Assembly: GCA_902519845.1 (NCBI GenBank)
Contig: CABYLQ010000001.1
Location: 62,001-126,000, forward strand
Reading direction: 5' to 3'
Origin: an uncultured Candidatus Actinomarina sp.
GTDB lineage: Bacteria > Actinomycetota > Acidimicrobiia > Actinomarinales > Actinomarinaceae
DNA: 64,000 bases
The first letter of the stretch is position 1. The number at the start of each line of letters is the position of its first letter. A program made the translations under genes and the position numbers. This document shows, piece by piece, positions 42,638-53,400 of the stretch. Below the pieces are notes generated by a model that had not been told where the DNA came from, ran no database searches, and worked only from the letters and a program-made list of their open reading frames with translations.

Positions 42638-44197
42638 ATGTTGGGAAAAGTTCTAAAAAATTTTGATATTAGAACGTTTTGGCGAGATGTCAGATTTTTA
42701 AAATGGGCTGGGCAGGTTTTATTTTTAATACTTTTTGCTTATTCATTAGTGTTGTTCGTTCAAACTGGTATAAATAATCTGCAGTCAACAAATATACCAT
42801 TTTCATTCGATTTTTTAGGTGACACTCCCGGTGTTTCAATCGCTGAAGGTTTTGAGACACTTCCTGATTCTGGACTCAGAATGCTTCATGTTGGTATGTT
42901 TAACATGATAAGAATAATGATCGGTGGAATAATAGTTGCAACTATTTTTGGAACGCTCCTTGGTATTGCAAGATTATCAAGCAACTGGATTGTTGAAAAG
43001 GCAGCAACAGCTCTTTTAGAAGTTGTAAGAAATGTCCCACTTTTAGTACAAATCCTTTTCTTTCAGGCATTTCTTTTAGCATTCCCAAGGCTCGAAGAAA
43101 GAGATAGGGGAGAAATTATGTTTCATGTGAGCTCAAAAGGAATTGCTTACCCCTGGCCGGAACGTCAAGAGTCTGCTTTTATGTTCTTTGGGTTTCTTTT
43201 ACTTACAATTTATCTTGCTCGAAGAGTATTCAAGTGGAGAGTAAGCTTGTTGGAGAAAGAAGGAAGAGATACAAATCCATTTCTTTGGTCGTTTTTAACA
43301 TTCCTTGTTTTAACTTTTGGCAATTGGGCAGGTGGTTATAAATTAATGGGTATTATTGGACTGATATCTGGTTATATTTCTACCATTTTTGATTCTATTC
43401 CAAGCGTTGCATACCAAGGTTTATTTTCGGCAATAGCAGTTTTTTTTGTATTTAGATACATCAGAAAACAAATTAGAAATACTGACACAGGTGAAATAAG
43501 AGGAATTCTTTCCGATGATGATTATTTTCGAATTATATTATCAGGAGTAGTAGCAGTATTTGTTGTTTTATTAATGTTTATGCCATTTGGTCAAAATATA
43601 ACTTATTTTTTAGAGGGGGATGAACTATTTTATAAATCAAACTGGGGTATGCCACAATTTTTTGATGGTGTAGCAAAAAGATTTGATTTTAATATATCAG
43701 GACCTCCAGTGATTATGAGCTATCCCGAAATAGTACAAGCTGGAACAACAAAATTTACAAGATATTCTCCTGACTTAGGAAAGGTAACTACTGTTGGTTA
43801 CTTTGCAACTTGGTTTGGAGTAACTTTATACACTGCCATATTTATCTCAGAAGTTGTTCGTTCTGGAATAATGGCAATCTCAAAAGGACAGTCTGAGGCA
43901 GGCTTGTCTCTTGGCTTGAGAAGAAGATCACTATTAAGACTGATAATACTTCCACAAGCCTTCCGGGTTATGTTGCCTCCTATGGGAAATCAATATTTAA
44001 ATCTTGCAAAAAATACTTCATTAGGAGTAGCAGTTGCCTATCCAGAAGTTGTTGCTGTTGGTCAGACTTTATATAACCAAGAGGGTCAAACACTGCCAGT
44101 CTTTCTCGTTTGGATGATTTTCTACTGCTCGATAAGCTTGTCAATCTCATCAATTATCAATTATTACAATAGAAAAATGAAAATAGTTGAACGATGA
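42638..44197 (+). CDS. aapQ: Amino-acid ABC transporter permease, AapQ type
   Basis: 519 residues with about eight membrane segments. N-terminal half: RIMIGGIIVATIFGTLLG and EVVRNVPLLVQ. The EAA loop is EAGLSLGLRR then LPQAFRVMLPP. It is longer than typical AapQ (about 400 residues) because of a middle insertion. The stop overlaps the next permease by 4 bp. Confidence 0.9.
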   Translation: MLGKVLKNFDIRTFWRDVRFLKWAGQVLFLILFAYSLVLFVQTGINNLQSTNIPFSFDFLGDTPGVSIAEGFETLPDSGLRMLHVGMFNMIRIMIGGIIVATIFGTLLGIARLSSNWIVEKAATALLEVVRNVPLLVQILFFQAFLLAFPRLEERDRGEIMFHVSSKGIAYPWPERQESAFMFFGFLLLTIYLARRVFKWRVSLLEKEGRDTNPFLWSFLTFLVLTFGNWAGGYKLMGIIGLISGYISTIFDSIPSVAYQGLFSAIAVFFVFRYIRKQIRNTDTGEIRGILSDDDYFRIILSGVVAVFVVLLMFMPFGQNITYFLEGDELFYKSNWGMPQFFDGVAKRFDFNISGPPVIMSYPEIVQAGTTKFTRYSPDLGKVTTVGYFATWFGVTLYTAIFISEVVRSGIMAISKGQSEAGLSLGLRRRSLLRLIILPQAFRVMLPPMGNQYLNLAKNTSLGVAVAYPEVVAVGQTLYNQEGQTLPVFLVWMIFYCSISLSISSIINYYNRKMKIVER

Positions 44198-46017
44198 TAA
44201 GAGATAGCAAATTTTTCATTGAAAATCCCTACGGAAGGTGGGTTAGAGATAATTTATTCTCCTCTTCGAGTTCTGCATTTTTAACTTTCTTCGCAGGTTT
44301 TATGGTTATTTATTCTTATAGAGGAATTGTTGGCTTCATATTAAATCCTGAAAGAATGTGGACATCAGTAACTTACAATATGAAGCTATACATGATACTG
44401 GCTTATCCTGATGAAGCTATGATCAGAGTTTGGTTATCTGTAGGGCTTGCATTAATTCTTGGAGGTTTATCTATAGGATTTTACAATAGTGGTAAGACTA
44501 TTTCTTTGGGTGGAATTTTTCAAAAGCTATTTACAATATCTGCAGTAATAGCTATTTTAATTGCTTTAGCTCCAACAAATACAAATGTAATCCAAAATGA
44601 TGGAAGTATAGAAGTTGTAGAAATAATTCCTCAAGATGTAAGAATGCTTATTCTAGGCCCGTCCTTGGTGCTAACTTTGGCATTCTTTTTTTTGAGGAAT
44701 GTAAAAATTAAGAATTTATTTAATACAGCAAAAGTAAATCTGACATATTTTGGGTTAATTATTGCATCTTTATATTTTATTAAAATTCCAACAATATCAC
44801 TTGATTCAAGCGGTGAAAGGATAATTCCAGATCCATTTCTTCCAATAGCCAGCACCACTTATATCCCATGGACAATCCTCTATGTTGGCATGTTATTATT
44901 CTTTTTTATTGGTTCACTTTTAAAGAACAGAGATATAAAGATTATGGCAAGACTTATTCCGATTTCATGGTTCTTGTGCCCACTTTTTATATTTTCGTGG
45001 ATTTTTAAGAAGCCATTAGTTGAATTGAATACAGTTTTCAGTGCAGATATTCCTTCCATACTCGTTTTTGGAATTATTGGATTTTTAATAATTAGATTTA
45101 GCGATAACGAATCTGTAGGAGTTTATAGAACTCCAATCAATATAGGGTTTTTAATCTTAAGTGTTGTAGTTTTTCTATTACCCCTAGTCTTTATCTTCAA
45201 AGCAACAATGGTACTTCTACTTTTACTTCTTGTTGTTTCACCAGCTATCGCAACAACTAAAGAAGGTAAAAGACAGCTTTTTATTGTTTGGGTGGTTTCA
45301 TTATTTGTTTTAACTTTTTTAATTAGGGGAGCAAGCTCTGACACGATGCTAGTAACTCCTACTGGAAGTATCTTTGGAGGATTTTCTTTAACATGGTTGC
45401 TTGCAATTTTTGGAACTTATGCATCATTTCCGCTTGGACTTGCTTTAGCTTTAGGAAGGACATCAACCTTACCCGTAATTAGAATAATATGTACAGGAAT
45501 AATTGAGATAGTTCGTTCGGTTCCTTATATTACTTGGTTATTTTTTGCTAGTGTTATGCTTACAGTTTTTCTTCCAGCGGGAGTTGAATTTAACTTGATA
45601 ATAAGGGTTTTGATATTAACCGCATTCTTTAGTGGGGCCTATTTTGCAGAATATATAAGAGGTGGTTTGCAATCAATACCAAAAGGACAATATGAAGCGG
45701 CCAATGCTATTGGAATGAATCCATTTCAAAGAATATTTTTAGTAATAGTCCCACAAGCTCTTCGTACAATAATTCCTACCCTTGTTGGAAGTGTAATAAC
45801 ATCATTTAAAGACTCAAGCTTGGTAGCGATAATTGGATTATTTGATATTCTAAGAATCGGAACTTCAGTTATCCCAGCTCAATCCCAACCAGTTGTATTT
45901 ATAGGTAGAAACTTAGAACAATTAGTTTTCTTGTCTTTCTTCTTTTGGGTATTTACTTTTGTATTTTCAAGAAGATCGATGAAATTTGAGAAGCGTTTAG
46001 GTTTAGGAGAAAGGTAA
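44194..46017 (+). CDS. aapM: Amino-acid ABC transporter permease, AapM type, extended
   Basis: 607 residues. The C-terminal third is a standard permease: EIVRSVPYITWLFFA, SGAYFAEYIRGG, EAANAIGMNP and VPQALRTIIPTLVGS. The first about 390 residues add roughly eight more hydrophobic segments, well beyond the usual about 380-residue AapM. With AapQ it forms the membrane channel. Confidence 0.88.
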   Translation: MIRDSKFFIENPYGRWVRDNLFSSSSSAFLTFFAGFMVIYSYRGIVGFILNPERMWTSVTYNMKLYMILAYPDEAMIRVWLSVGLALILGGLSIGFYNSGKTISLGGIFQKLFTISAVIAILIALAPTNTNVIQNDGSIEVVEIIPQDVRMLILGPSLVLTLAFFFLRNVKIKNLFNTAKVNLTYFGLIIASLYFIKIPTISLDSSGERIIPDPFLPIASTTYIPWTILYVGMLLFFFIGSLLKNRDIKIMARLIPISWFLCPLFIFSWIFKKPLVELNTVFSADIPSILVFGIIGFLIIRFSDNESVGVYRTPINIGFLILSVVVFLLPLVFIFKATMVLLLLLLVVSPAIATTKEGKRQLFIVWVVSLFVLTFLIRGASSDTMLVTPTGSIFGGFSLTWLLAIFGTYASFPLGLALALGRTSTLPVIRIICTGIIEIVRSVPYITWLFFASVMLTVFLPAGVEFNLIIRVLILTAFFSGAYFAEYIRGGLQSIPKGQYEAANAIGMNPFQRIFLVIVPQALRTIIPTLVGSVITSFKDSSLVAIIGLFDILRIGTSVIPAQSQPVVFIGRNLEQLVFLSFFFWVFTFVFSRRSMKFEKRLGLGER

Positions 46018-46026
46018 TATAAAGAT

Positions 46027-46755
46027 ATGAGCATAATCAAAACTGTAGATGTCAAAAAGTGGTTTGGAGATTTCCAAGCTCTAAAAGGAATATCTATGGA
46101 AGTTGCTGAAGGGGAAGTATTAGTAATATGTGGACCTTCAGGATCAGGTAAATCAACTTTTATTAGGTGCATAAATCGGCTCGAACAACATCAAGAAGGC
46201 GAAATTGTTGTTGATGGAATTGAGCTCACAAATGACCTAAAAAACATTGAAGCAATTAGGTCTGAGGTGGGCATGGTTTTTCAAAGTTTTAATTTGTTTC
46301 CACATTTAACAGTAATGCAAAATATCACTCTTGCCCCGATATGGGTAAGAAAAAAAAGCCGTAGTGAATCAGAAGAAAAAGCTATGGAGCTATTAGAAAG
46401 AGTAGGCATACCTGAACAGGCACAAAAATTTCCAGGACAATTATCTGGTGGCCAGCAGCAGAGAGTAGCTATTGCAAGGGCTCTTGCTATGGAACCTAAA
46501 ATTATGCTTTTTGACGAGCCAACTTCTGCCTTAGATCCAGAAATGATTAAAGAAGTTCTTGATGCAATGAAAGAGCTTGCAGAATCAGGAATGACAATGA
46601 TCGTTGTAACACATGAGATGGGATTTGCTAAAGAAGTTGCTGATAGGGTAATGCTATTCGACGAGGGGTTAATGGTTGAAGAGAATACTCCAAACGAATT
46701 TTTTGATAATCCAAAAAATGATAGAACGAAACTATTCCTAAGTCAGATTCTTTAA
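46027..46755 (+). CDS. aapP: Amino-acid ABC transporter ATP-binding protein
   Basis: 242 residues. Walker [11 protein letters not shown] loop [12 protein letters not shown], signature LSGGQQQR, Walker [14 protein letters not shown], switch His VTHEMGF. The closing gene of the operon; it powers AapQM. It overlaps the convergent M20 gene by 4 bp. Confidence 0.96.
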   Translation: MSIIKTVDVKKWFGDFQALKGISMEVAEGEVLVICGPSGSGKSTFIRCINRLEQHQEGEIVVDGIELTNDLKNIEAIRSEVGMVFQSFNLFPHLTVMQNITLAPIWVRKKSRSESEEKAMELLERVGIPEQAQKFPGQLSGGQQQRVAIARALAMEPKIMLFDEPTSALDPEMIKEVLDAMKELAESGMTMIVVTHEMGFAKEVADRVMLFDEGLMVEENTPNEFFDNPKNDRTKLFLSQIL

Positions 46756-47891
46756 AGTTTCTCCCAAAGATTATTTTCAGCTAAATCAATAATTGTAGCT
46801 CCCATTCCATAAGCTCCATCAAATATCGCTTTGTGCCCACTTTTTGTTGTGGTTGCAGCTGCAAATTCTGGTTGATGATTCACAGCTCCATTTGTTTCGA
46901 TTGATATCATTGGATGAATAGAAGGCATAGCAAAAGATATATTACCCATATCCGTTGACCCTAAGCCTAAATTTCCAGGATCTTGGAGAGGCATATCTCT
47001 TCCAATTTCAGAACAGTTATTCATAAATAGTTCATACATTGTTTGATTATTAAGGATTTCTTTATACCTAAAGTCGGGAGAGGTGACATCTGATTTGCAC
47101 TTAGTTGATATTGCTGCAGCATTTACGAAGTTTAAAAAGTCTTGTTCTAATTTATTTAGCCCCTCTTCATTCAATGATCGAAGATACCATTCAGATGAGG
47201 TATATGATGGAATTATATTTGGCTTAAATCCACCATCTTTAATCACTCCATGCATACGATCAGTTCTCAACATTTGCTGTCGATACGTAGAAGCGTTTAC
47301 AAACAACTGTATTTGAGCATCCAATGCATTAATACCTTCTTCCGGAGCACCGGCGGCATGTGCATCTTTCCCGAAAAATTCAACTTTATATTGTTCAATT
47401 GTAGAAAAGGTAGGGTTTGCTACATCATATGGACCGGGATGAATCATCATAGAGCATTTAGCGTCCTCAAAAGCACCTCTTTCTAATAGTATAATTTTTC
47501 CACCTCCACCCTCTTCAGCAGGAGTACCTAGCAACTTAACCCTGATTCCTAATTCTTCGACTAGGTTTCTCAAGCCTAACCCAGCGCCAATAGAACAAGT
47601 TGCAATTATATTGTGTCCACAGGCATGCCCAATTTCAGGAAGAGCATCATATTCAACACAAAGAACAATCAAAGGACCCTCTTTGCCAAAAGTTATTTCA
47701 AAAGCTGTATCTAATTCAGAGGTTGGGTACAAAACATTTTCATCAAATTGCTTTATATAATTTACAAGGTGCTTTGAAGTTTCAAATTCTTCAAATCCTG
47801 TTTCAGGATTTTCATACATCCAATCATTAACTTCAATTAGACCAGAGTGAAGAGATTCAAGTTCTGATTTAAAATTATTTTTTAAAGTCAT
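46752..47891 (-). CDS. M20-family amidohydrolase/peptidase
   Basis: 379 residues: [15 protein letters not shown] (metal ligands), [11 protein letters not shown] (catalytic Glu pair) and a dimerisation domain with [12 protein letters not shown]. Similar to p-aminobenzoyl-glutamate or N-acyl amino-acid hydrolases (AbgB/AmhX group). It probably frees amino acids, fitting its place beside an amino-acid transporter. Confidence 0.88.
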   Translation of the reverse strand: MTLKNNFKSELESLHSGLIEVNDWMYENPETGFEEFETSKHLVNYIKQFDENVLYPTSELDTAFEITFGKEGPLIVLCVEYDALPEIGHACGHNIIATCSIGAGLGLRNLVEELGIRVKLLGTPAEEGGGGKIILLERGAFEDAKCSMMIHPGPYDVANPTFSTIEQYKVEFFGKDAHAAGAPEEGINALDAQIQLFVNASTYRQQMLRTDRMHGVIKDGGFKPNIIPSYTSSEWYLRSLNEEGLNKLEQDFLNFVNAAAISTKCKSDVTSPDFRYKEILNNQTMYELFMNNCSEIGRDMPLQDPGNLGLGSTDMGNISFAMPSIHPMISIETNGAVNHQPEFAAATTTKSGHKAIFDGAYGMGATIIDLAENNLWEKL

Positions 47892-49168
47892 GAATCAATC
47901 TTACTAAAATACTCTAAATTATACGAAGAAGATACGTTCCAAATTAACCACCCTAAATCTTTATCCTCGGCAGCACGTATATTTTCTTTAACCTCAAAGT
48001 CTGTATGCCAAAAGCCTTGCAAGAAAGGCCTTAACTTATAAGGTTGAACATTTCTATCAAGAGCATCTTGCAAAGCTGCAGAAATTACTCCATAAGGATT
48101 TCTATTTGGGTTCGAAAACCCAAATGAACCTGAGCTGTAATGAGACGGATAAACCATCGGGGATATAAAATCTAAATTTTCAATCATTGTTTCAAGGTTT
48201 TGGCCAATTCCACCATCAAATTTGTTAGTCAAGATAAAGCCAAAAACATCTGCTGACAGGAAACAACCTAGAGAATTTATTTCTGGCTTTGCCAAGCTTA
48301 GAAATGAATTAATATTTTTTATCCTATTTTCAAATGTACTCTCATCTTTAAATTTCATGTAACGGTAACTTGAGTCAGGGTATCTTATGTAGTCAAATTG
48401 AATTTCATCAAAACCCAATTCACAGGCTTCTTTTGAAATATCGATAATATAGTTTTGGGCTTTTTTACTACTGGGATCAATAAAGTATTGACCATCTTGA
48501 GAGTAAATAGTATTTTTAGCAGTATCAAAAACAGCTTCTTCAGGATATTTTTTTGCAAATAATGGATCTTGAAATACAACAACTCTTCCAATGAGATATA
48601 GATTTTTATCATTCTTAAATTCCTCAAGAGAAGCTTTGTTATATTTACTTCTAACATTATTCATTTCAATAGCAAGAGGATTATCTGTCTCAAAGAGCAC
48701 ATGACCATTATCTGTTTTTATATCTATCACAAGAGTATTCACATTTGTATTTTTAAAAACTGACTCTATCAGATCCATCTTGTTTTTATTATTAAAGTGA
48801 TATCCGTTTAAATATATTCCTTTGATTCCCCCGTGCTTATCACTAAATTCAACATATTGATTTTGTTTAATTAAAAATCTCAACTCTTTATTTAACTGAT
48901 TTAGCTCTTTATCTAAATCAAGGATAAAATCTGATCTGTATTCTTCTTCTTTAATAAGAATTTTTTCATTTGATTCCTTAGTGTTATTTTTTGCTATTAT
49001 TTTGGAAATTTTTAGATCAATATTTTCTTTATACATAGTTGTATTTGTCGGCAAGTTATTTGATGATAAATATTGATCTTCCATTTCATTGGAAATGTCG
49101 TTTGAAATAAAATTAATTAAAGCAAATATAAATATAGATATAAGAAAAAAATTTGTTACCCTGTTCAT
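47888..49168 (-). CDS. Putative glycoside hydrolase (DUF4015-like), membrane-anchored
   Basis: 426 residues with an N-terminal membrane anchor, then a charged linker and a TIM-barrel-like domain with KGIYLNGYHF, TLVIDIKTDNGHV and DEIQFDYIRYPDS, the pattern of the DUF4015/GH13-like putative glycoside hydrolases. It faces outward, so wall or polysaccharide turnover is likely. Overlaps the M20 gene start by 4 bp. Confidence 0.8.
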   Translation of the reverse strand: MNRVTNFFLISIFIFALINFISNDISNEMEDQYLSSNNLPTNTTMYKENIDLKISKIIAKNNTKESNEKILIKEEEYRSDFILDLDKELNQLNKELRFLIKQNQYVEFSDKHGGIKGIYLNGYHFNNKNKMDLIESVFKNTNVNTLVIDIKTDNGHVLFETDNPLAIEMNNVRSKYNKASLEEFKNDKNLYLIGRVVVFQDPLFAKKYPEEAVFDTAKNTIYSQDGQYFIDPSSKKAQNYIIDISKEACELGFDEIQFDYIRYPDSSYRYMKFKDESTFENRIKNINSFLSLAKPEINSLGCFLSADVFGFILTNKFDGGIGQNLETMIENLDFISPMVYPSHYSSGSFGFSNPNRNPYGVISAALQDALDRNVQPYKLRPFLQGFWHTDFEVKENIRAAEDKDLGWLIWNVSSSYNLEYFSKIDS

Positions 49169-49225
49169 CTTCTTATTTTAAGATTACTAATTCTATTCTC
49201 GTAAAGCTAGTTTTATACTATCTAT

Positions 49226-49975
49226 ATGGAAAACTCAGCCACTTCTTATTCAAAAGTTGAAAAGTTTTATGAAATACCAGTCTTTATTGCTCTAGTTTCC
49301 TTAATCCCTGTAATCATAATTGAATATAGAGACTCACCTTTAAAGGAGTTAGCAAATTTTGTAAATTGGGGAATATGGATAATATTTTTACTCGAATATG
49401 TCCATCTTTTTATACTTTCGGGAAACAAAAAAGAGTACTTTTTAAATCATAAAATTGAGTTATTTATTGTAATAGCTTCAATTCCTTTTGTACCTCCTGG
49501 ACTTGAGTCATCAAGATTTTTAAGATTTATTAGACTACCCAGATTGTTAAGATTATTTCAATTATTTAGGCTTGCCGCAGTTCTTGCAAAGTTTGGAACA
49601 GCTATAAAAACAATATTTAATAGTCGAGGACTTCGATTTATCGTGTATGCGACTATATTTTTAATCATTTTTTTTGGATTTCTTTTTTATATTGCTGAAC
49701 CAGGAGTTGAAACCTTCACTGATGGCATTTGGTGGGCTCTAGTTACAATAACAACTGTTGGGTATGGGGACATAACACCATATACTGCACTTGGAAGAAT
49801 TGTTGCTAGTTCCCTTATGATTCTTGGTATAGGATTTATAGCAACTATTACTGCAGCTGTATCTACTTATTTCTTATCCAACTTTGGTGACAAAGAAACT
49901 ACACTTGACGATATTGTCAGAAAGCTTGATAATATCGAGAAAGAATTAGAAAAAATTAAGGATAATAAAAAATGA
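49226..49975 (+). CDS. Voltage-gated-type potassium channel
   Basis: 249 residues with six membrane segments. S4-like segment SSRFLRFIRLPRLLRLFQLFR has Arg at every third position; the pore helix and filter read TTVGYGD (about 173-179). Short C-terminal coiled coil (about 225-249). It conducts K+. The stop overlaps the next gene by 4 bp. Confidence 0.92.
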   Translation: MENSATSYSKVEKFYEIPVFIALVSLIPVIIIEYRDSPLKELANFVNWGIWIIFLLEYVHLFILSGNKKEYFLNHKIELFIVIASIPFVPPGLESSRFLRFIRLPRLLRLFQLFRLAAVLAKFGTAIKTIFNSRGLRFIVYATIFLIIFFGFLFYIAEPGVETFTDGIWWALVTITTVGYGDITPYTALGRIVASSLMILGIGFIATITAAVSTYFLSNFGDKETTLDDIVRKLDNIEKELEKIKDNKK

Positions 49976-51660
49976 ACGAAAATCTAAAAGCCTTATCTGA
50001 AGATTTTTTTCAAAACTCTTTATCCACCTCCCCAACATCAGCAATGATGAGAGGATATAAGGAATATTTTGATCAATTAGAAGAGCTTACAGACGAAACT
50101 TTTGAAGAGGAAGCTCAGAGAGTTGACGGTTTCATTTCAAGATTAAAGAATATAGATCCAAGCTCCTTATCAAATCGAGAAAAGGTAACACACGGAATGT
50201 TGGAATTTGCTTTAAGCTCAAGCAAAGACTCCCTTTTAGACAAAAGTTGGGAATTTGGTGCTGGCGTGTCAGGATATACGGGATATTTGATAGATTATAA
50301 TCAACAAATGTTTGTACCTGATTTAGAGGCAGCAGACATGCTTTTAAAAAGACTAGAACTCTATCAAAGATTATATATTCAAATTTCGGCGGTCCAAAAA
50401 AAGGGTCTAAATAACAACAGGGTAGCTACAGAAAGAAACTTGTTAAGAACTATTGATCAATTACAAAACTATTTGAAGACATCAGCTGATAGTGACCCAT
50501 TGTTATTAATAAATTTTTCACAAGAGATATCTGATTCTGAAATATCAAGCTGGAAAGAGAAAGCAATAGAAATTATTACAGCAAAAATTAGACCAACTGT
50601 ATTAGATTATCTTGAACAGTTGAAAACAGAGCATCTTCCCAAAGGACGTTCGGACGAAAAATCCGGAATTATGTGGATTGAAGGTGGGGAAGATCTTTAT
50701 TTAAGGGCATTAAGAAAATATACAGGACATAAAAATACTACAGTGAAAGAAGTTCATGAGATTGGTTTATCTGAAATTGAAAGATTAAAAATAGAATTTT
50801 TCGAAATTGGAAAAAATGTTTTTCAAAATGTTTCTACACCCCAAGAAGTCATATCAAAAATGCAAACGGACCCTTCTATGAGATATGAAAGCAAAGAACA
50901 AATGTTGCAGATTGCTATTGACACCATAGAAAGAGCGTATAAACCTCTTGCAGATTGGTTTACTGTTTTTCCAAAATCTCCATGTAAGGTCTTACCTGTG
51001 CCTGAAGCATCTGAACAGCATGCACCTCCTGCATATTATTATCCACCACTTCCGGACGGATCAAGAGACGGAACATATTTCCTTAATACATATAAAGCTG
51101 AGTCAAAAAGTATATTTGAAGCAGAATCAGTAGCTTTTCATGAAGCAATTCCAGGCCATCATCTTGATAGAACGATTGCAGTTGAATTAAAAAATGTTCC
51201 AAATTTTCAAAAATATGTAGCCTCAACAGCATTTGTAGAAGGCTGGGGACTGTATTCAGAACAATTAGCTAATGAAATGGGTCTTTATTCTAACGATATA
51301 CAGCAACTTGGAAGACTAGGAAATGATGCATGGAGAGCATGTCGTTTAGTTCTTGATACTGGAATGCATGGAATGGGATGGTCGAGAGAAAGTGCAATAA
51401 AATTTTTCAGAGAAAATTCACCGATTGAAGAGATAAATTCAAATATTGAAACTGATAGATATATTGCCTGGCCTGGCCAAGCTTGTTCTTACAAAATGGG
51501 TCAATTGAAAATTGAAGAGTTAAGAAGGAAAGCTGAAAATGAGCTAGGTGATAAATTTGACATTAGATACTTTCATGATGAAGTTTTGTGCGATGGGGGA
51601 ATCACTCTTCCTATTTTGGAAAATAAGATTGAATCTTTTATTCAAGAACACAAAGTATAA
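49972..51660 (+). CDS. DUF885-family metallopeptidase-like protein
   Basis: 562 residues. Zinc motif FHEAIPGHHLD (about residue 383) and AFVEGWGLYSEQL (Glu about 30 residues later) define the DUF885 family, thought to be zinc carboxypeptidases. No signal peptide. Coupled to the K+ channel gene. Confidence 0.88.
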   Translation: MNENLKALSEDFFQNSLSTSPTSAMMRGYKEYFDQLEELTDETFEEEAQRVDGFISRLKNIDPSSLSNREKVTHGMLEFALSSSKDSLLDKSWEFGAGVSGYTGYLIDYNQQMFVPDLEAADMLLKRLELYQRLYIQISAVQKKGLNNNRVATERNLLRTIDQLQNYLKTSADSDPLLLINFSQEISDSEISSWKEKAIEIITAKIRPTVLDYLEQLKTEHLPKGRSDEKSGIMWIEGGEDLYLRALRKYTGHKNTTVKEVHEIGLSEIERLKIEFFEIGKNVFQNVSTPQEVISKMQTDPSMRYESKEQMLQIAIDTIERAYKPLADWFTVFPKSPCKVLPVPEASEQHAPPAYYYPPLPDGSRDGTYFLNTYKAESKSIFEAESVAFHEAIPGHHLDRTIAVELKNVPNFQKYVASTAFVEGWGLYSEQLANEMGLYSNDIQQLGRLGNDAWRACRLVLDTGMHGMGWSRESAIKFFRENSPIEEINSNIETDRYIAWPGQACSYKMGQLKIEELRRKAENELGDKFDIRYFHDEVLCDGGITLPILENKIESFIQEHKV

Positions 51661-51670
51661 AGCTCGATAG

Positions 51671-52054
51671 TTATTTTCTTATTGATTTATCTGACTTTTT
51701 AACAATTTCGTTTTTATAACTTTGGTGAATTTCTTTTTCTTTATTTTTAGATTCTACTTTTTGGTTGGAAATTTCGTTTTCAAGTAATAATACTTTTTTT
51801 TTCAGATTATCTATTGTGTCTTTCATTTCATATATAATTTTTATTCCATCTAGGTTTATACCTCTTTGAGATAAATCCTGAATTTGTATAAGTTTATCAA
51901 TATCATTTTGAGAATAACGTCTGGTTCCTCCGCCAGTTCTAAATGGCTTAATAAGACCTTTATTTTCATAAGTTCTAATAGTTTGCTGATGAATACCTGA
52001 TAGCGATGAAGCTACTGAAATAAAATATATTGCATTTGACTCTTCGCTATTCAT
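51671..52054 (-). CDS. hspR: MerR-family heat-shock repressor HspR
   Basis: 127 residues. MerR helix-turn-helix SGIHQQTIRTYENKGLIKP and GTRRYSQNDIDKLIQIQ, then a coiled coil. HspR represses the dnaK operon in actinobacteria with DnaK as co-repressor. It is the last gene of that operon and overlaps dnaJ by 8 bp. Confidence 0.93.
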   Translation of the reverse strand: MNSEESNAIYFISVASSLSGIHQQTIRTYENKGLIKPFRTGGGTRRYSQNDIDKLIQIQDLSQRGINLDGIKIIYEMKDTIDNLKKKVLLLENEISNQKVESKNKEKEIHQSYKNEIVKKSDKSIRK

Positions 52055-52913
52055 CTAAATACTTTCTTGGAGAATCTCCAGATTCAAACTGGTCTCGAAA
52101 TTTCTCTAAATGTTTTTTAGCTGATCTAGATAAATTTGTTGGAGGTATTATAAACACTTTTACATACAGGTCCCCAGATCTTCTTCCTTGAGGGGTAATT
52201 CCCTCTCCCCGGATTTTGAATGTTTTTCCACTAGGGGTACCTGAAGGAATCTTTAAAGTAACCGATTTACTAAGTGTTGGAATCTTAATACTTGCACCTA
52301 AAGCTGCTTCTGTAAATAAAAGTGGAACTTCAAGAATTAAATCCATGTTGCTTCTTTTAAAAAATTTGTGTGGTTCAACTGATACTTGAACGAGTAGATC
52401 TCCATCAGGAGCACCTGCAGCACCAGGTCCACCTCTACCTCTAAGCCTTATGACACTACCATTATCCACTCCGGCCGGAACTTTAACTTTGATTGATTCC
52501 TCAAGCGGAAGGACAACTTCAATGCCTGATGCAGCCTCATTAAAGGATATATTTATATTTGTTTGATATGTTTGTCCTTTTCGCCTTCCACCAAATCCAA
52601 AAATGTCTCCTAGGTTCTCAAATATATCGCCAAAATCATCGACAGTAAAACCTTGGCTTGTGAAACCACCAAAACCTGACGCACCCATTGTTCTAATTTG
52701 GTCATATTCTTGTTTTTTTCTTTCATCTCCCAAGACCGAATGAGCTTCTGATACTTCCTTAAATTTTTTTTCTGCTTCTAAGTCTCCTGGGTTTAGGTCG
52801 GGATGATTTTCACGAGCAAGTTTTTTATATGCCTTCTTTATTTCTTCTATGCTTGCATTTTGTGGAACACCAAGGGTTGCATAGAAGTTTTTGTCAAGCC
52901 AGTCTCTACTCAC
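52047..52913 (-). CDS. dnaJ: DnaJ/CbpA-type co-chaperone without zinc finger
   Basis: 288 residues. J domain with HPD (ENHPDLNPGD), a Gly/Phe-rich region (GASGFGGFTSQGF) and the two beta C-terminal domains. The CxxCxGxG zinc repeats of DnaJ type I are absent. It stimulates DnaK. A second, zinc-bearing DnaJ may exist elsewhere. Confidence 0.93.
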   Translation of the reverse strand: MSRDWLDKNFYATLGVPQNASIEEIKKAYKKLARENHPDLNPGDLEAEKKFKEVSEAHSVLGDERKKQEYDQIRTMGASGFGGFTSQGFTVDDFGDIFENLGDIFGFGGRRKGQTYQTNINISFNEAASGIEVVLPLEESIKVKVPAGVDNGSVIRLRGRGGPGAAGAPDGDLLVQVSVEPHKFFKRSNMDLILEVPLLFTEAALGASIKIPTLSKSVTLKIPSGTPSGKTFKIRGEGITPQGRRSGDLYVKVFIIPPTNLSRSAKKHLEKFRDQFESGDSPRKYLDE

Positions 52914-53400
52914 TTTTAACTTTTACCATTGCAGGGCGAATTAAATTACCTTGGAATAGATATCCTTTTCTTAACACAGTTTCTACTTTTTGAGTGTCAC
53001 CCTCACCGCTATGCTCAACTGCTTCATGAATGTTTGGGTCAAAATCATCTCCAACAGATCCTACTTCTTCAACTTGTAAACTTTCTAAAAGAGAGGTAAG
53101 TAGGCTGCTGAAAGTTTCAATTTCTTTATTAACTTCATCCTGTGACAGGGCAATTTCAAAATTATCAACAAGAGGAAAAAGAGATTCAACAAAGTAGGCC
53201 ATTGATGCAGTTCCAATACTTTCTTTTTCTTTTTCAGATCTTTTTTTATAATTATCAAAATCTGCAGCAAGTCTTAGATAGTCATCTTTTATTTTTTCAT
53301 ATTCAGAGAGAGAAATGTTATCTTCTTCTATTTTTTTACTCTCATCTATTTCTTCTGAAGAATGATTATCTAAATCATCTGAAGATTCTTCTTTATTCAT
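52906..53400 (-). CDS. grpE: Nucleotide exchange factor GrpE
   Basis: 164 residues: acidic N-terminus, long coiled coil with [15 protein letters not shown], then a beta domain with NIHEAVEHS and [20 protein letters not shown]. It releases ADP from DnaK. It overlaps dnaK and dnaJ by 8 bp each. Confidence 0.96.
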   Translation of the reverse strand: MNKEESSDDLDNHSSEEIDESKKIEEDNISLSEYEKIKDDYLRLAADFDNYKKRSEKEKESIGTASMAYFVESLFPLVDNFEIALSQDEVNKEIETFSSLLTSLLESLQVEEVGSVGDDFDPNIHEAVEHSGEGDTQKVETVLRKGYLFQGNLIRPAMVKVKSE

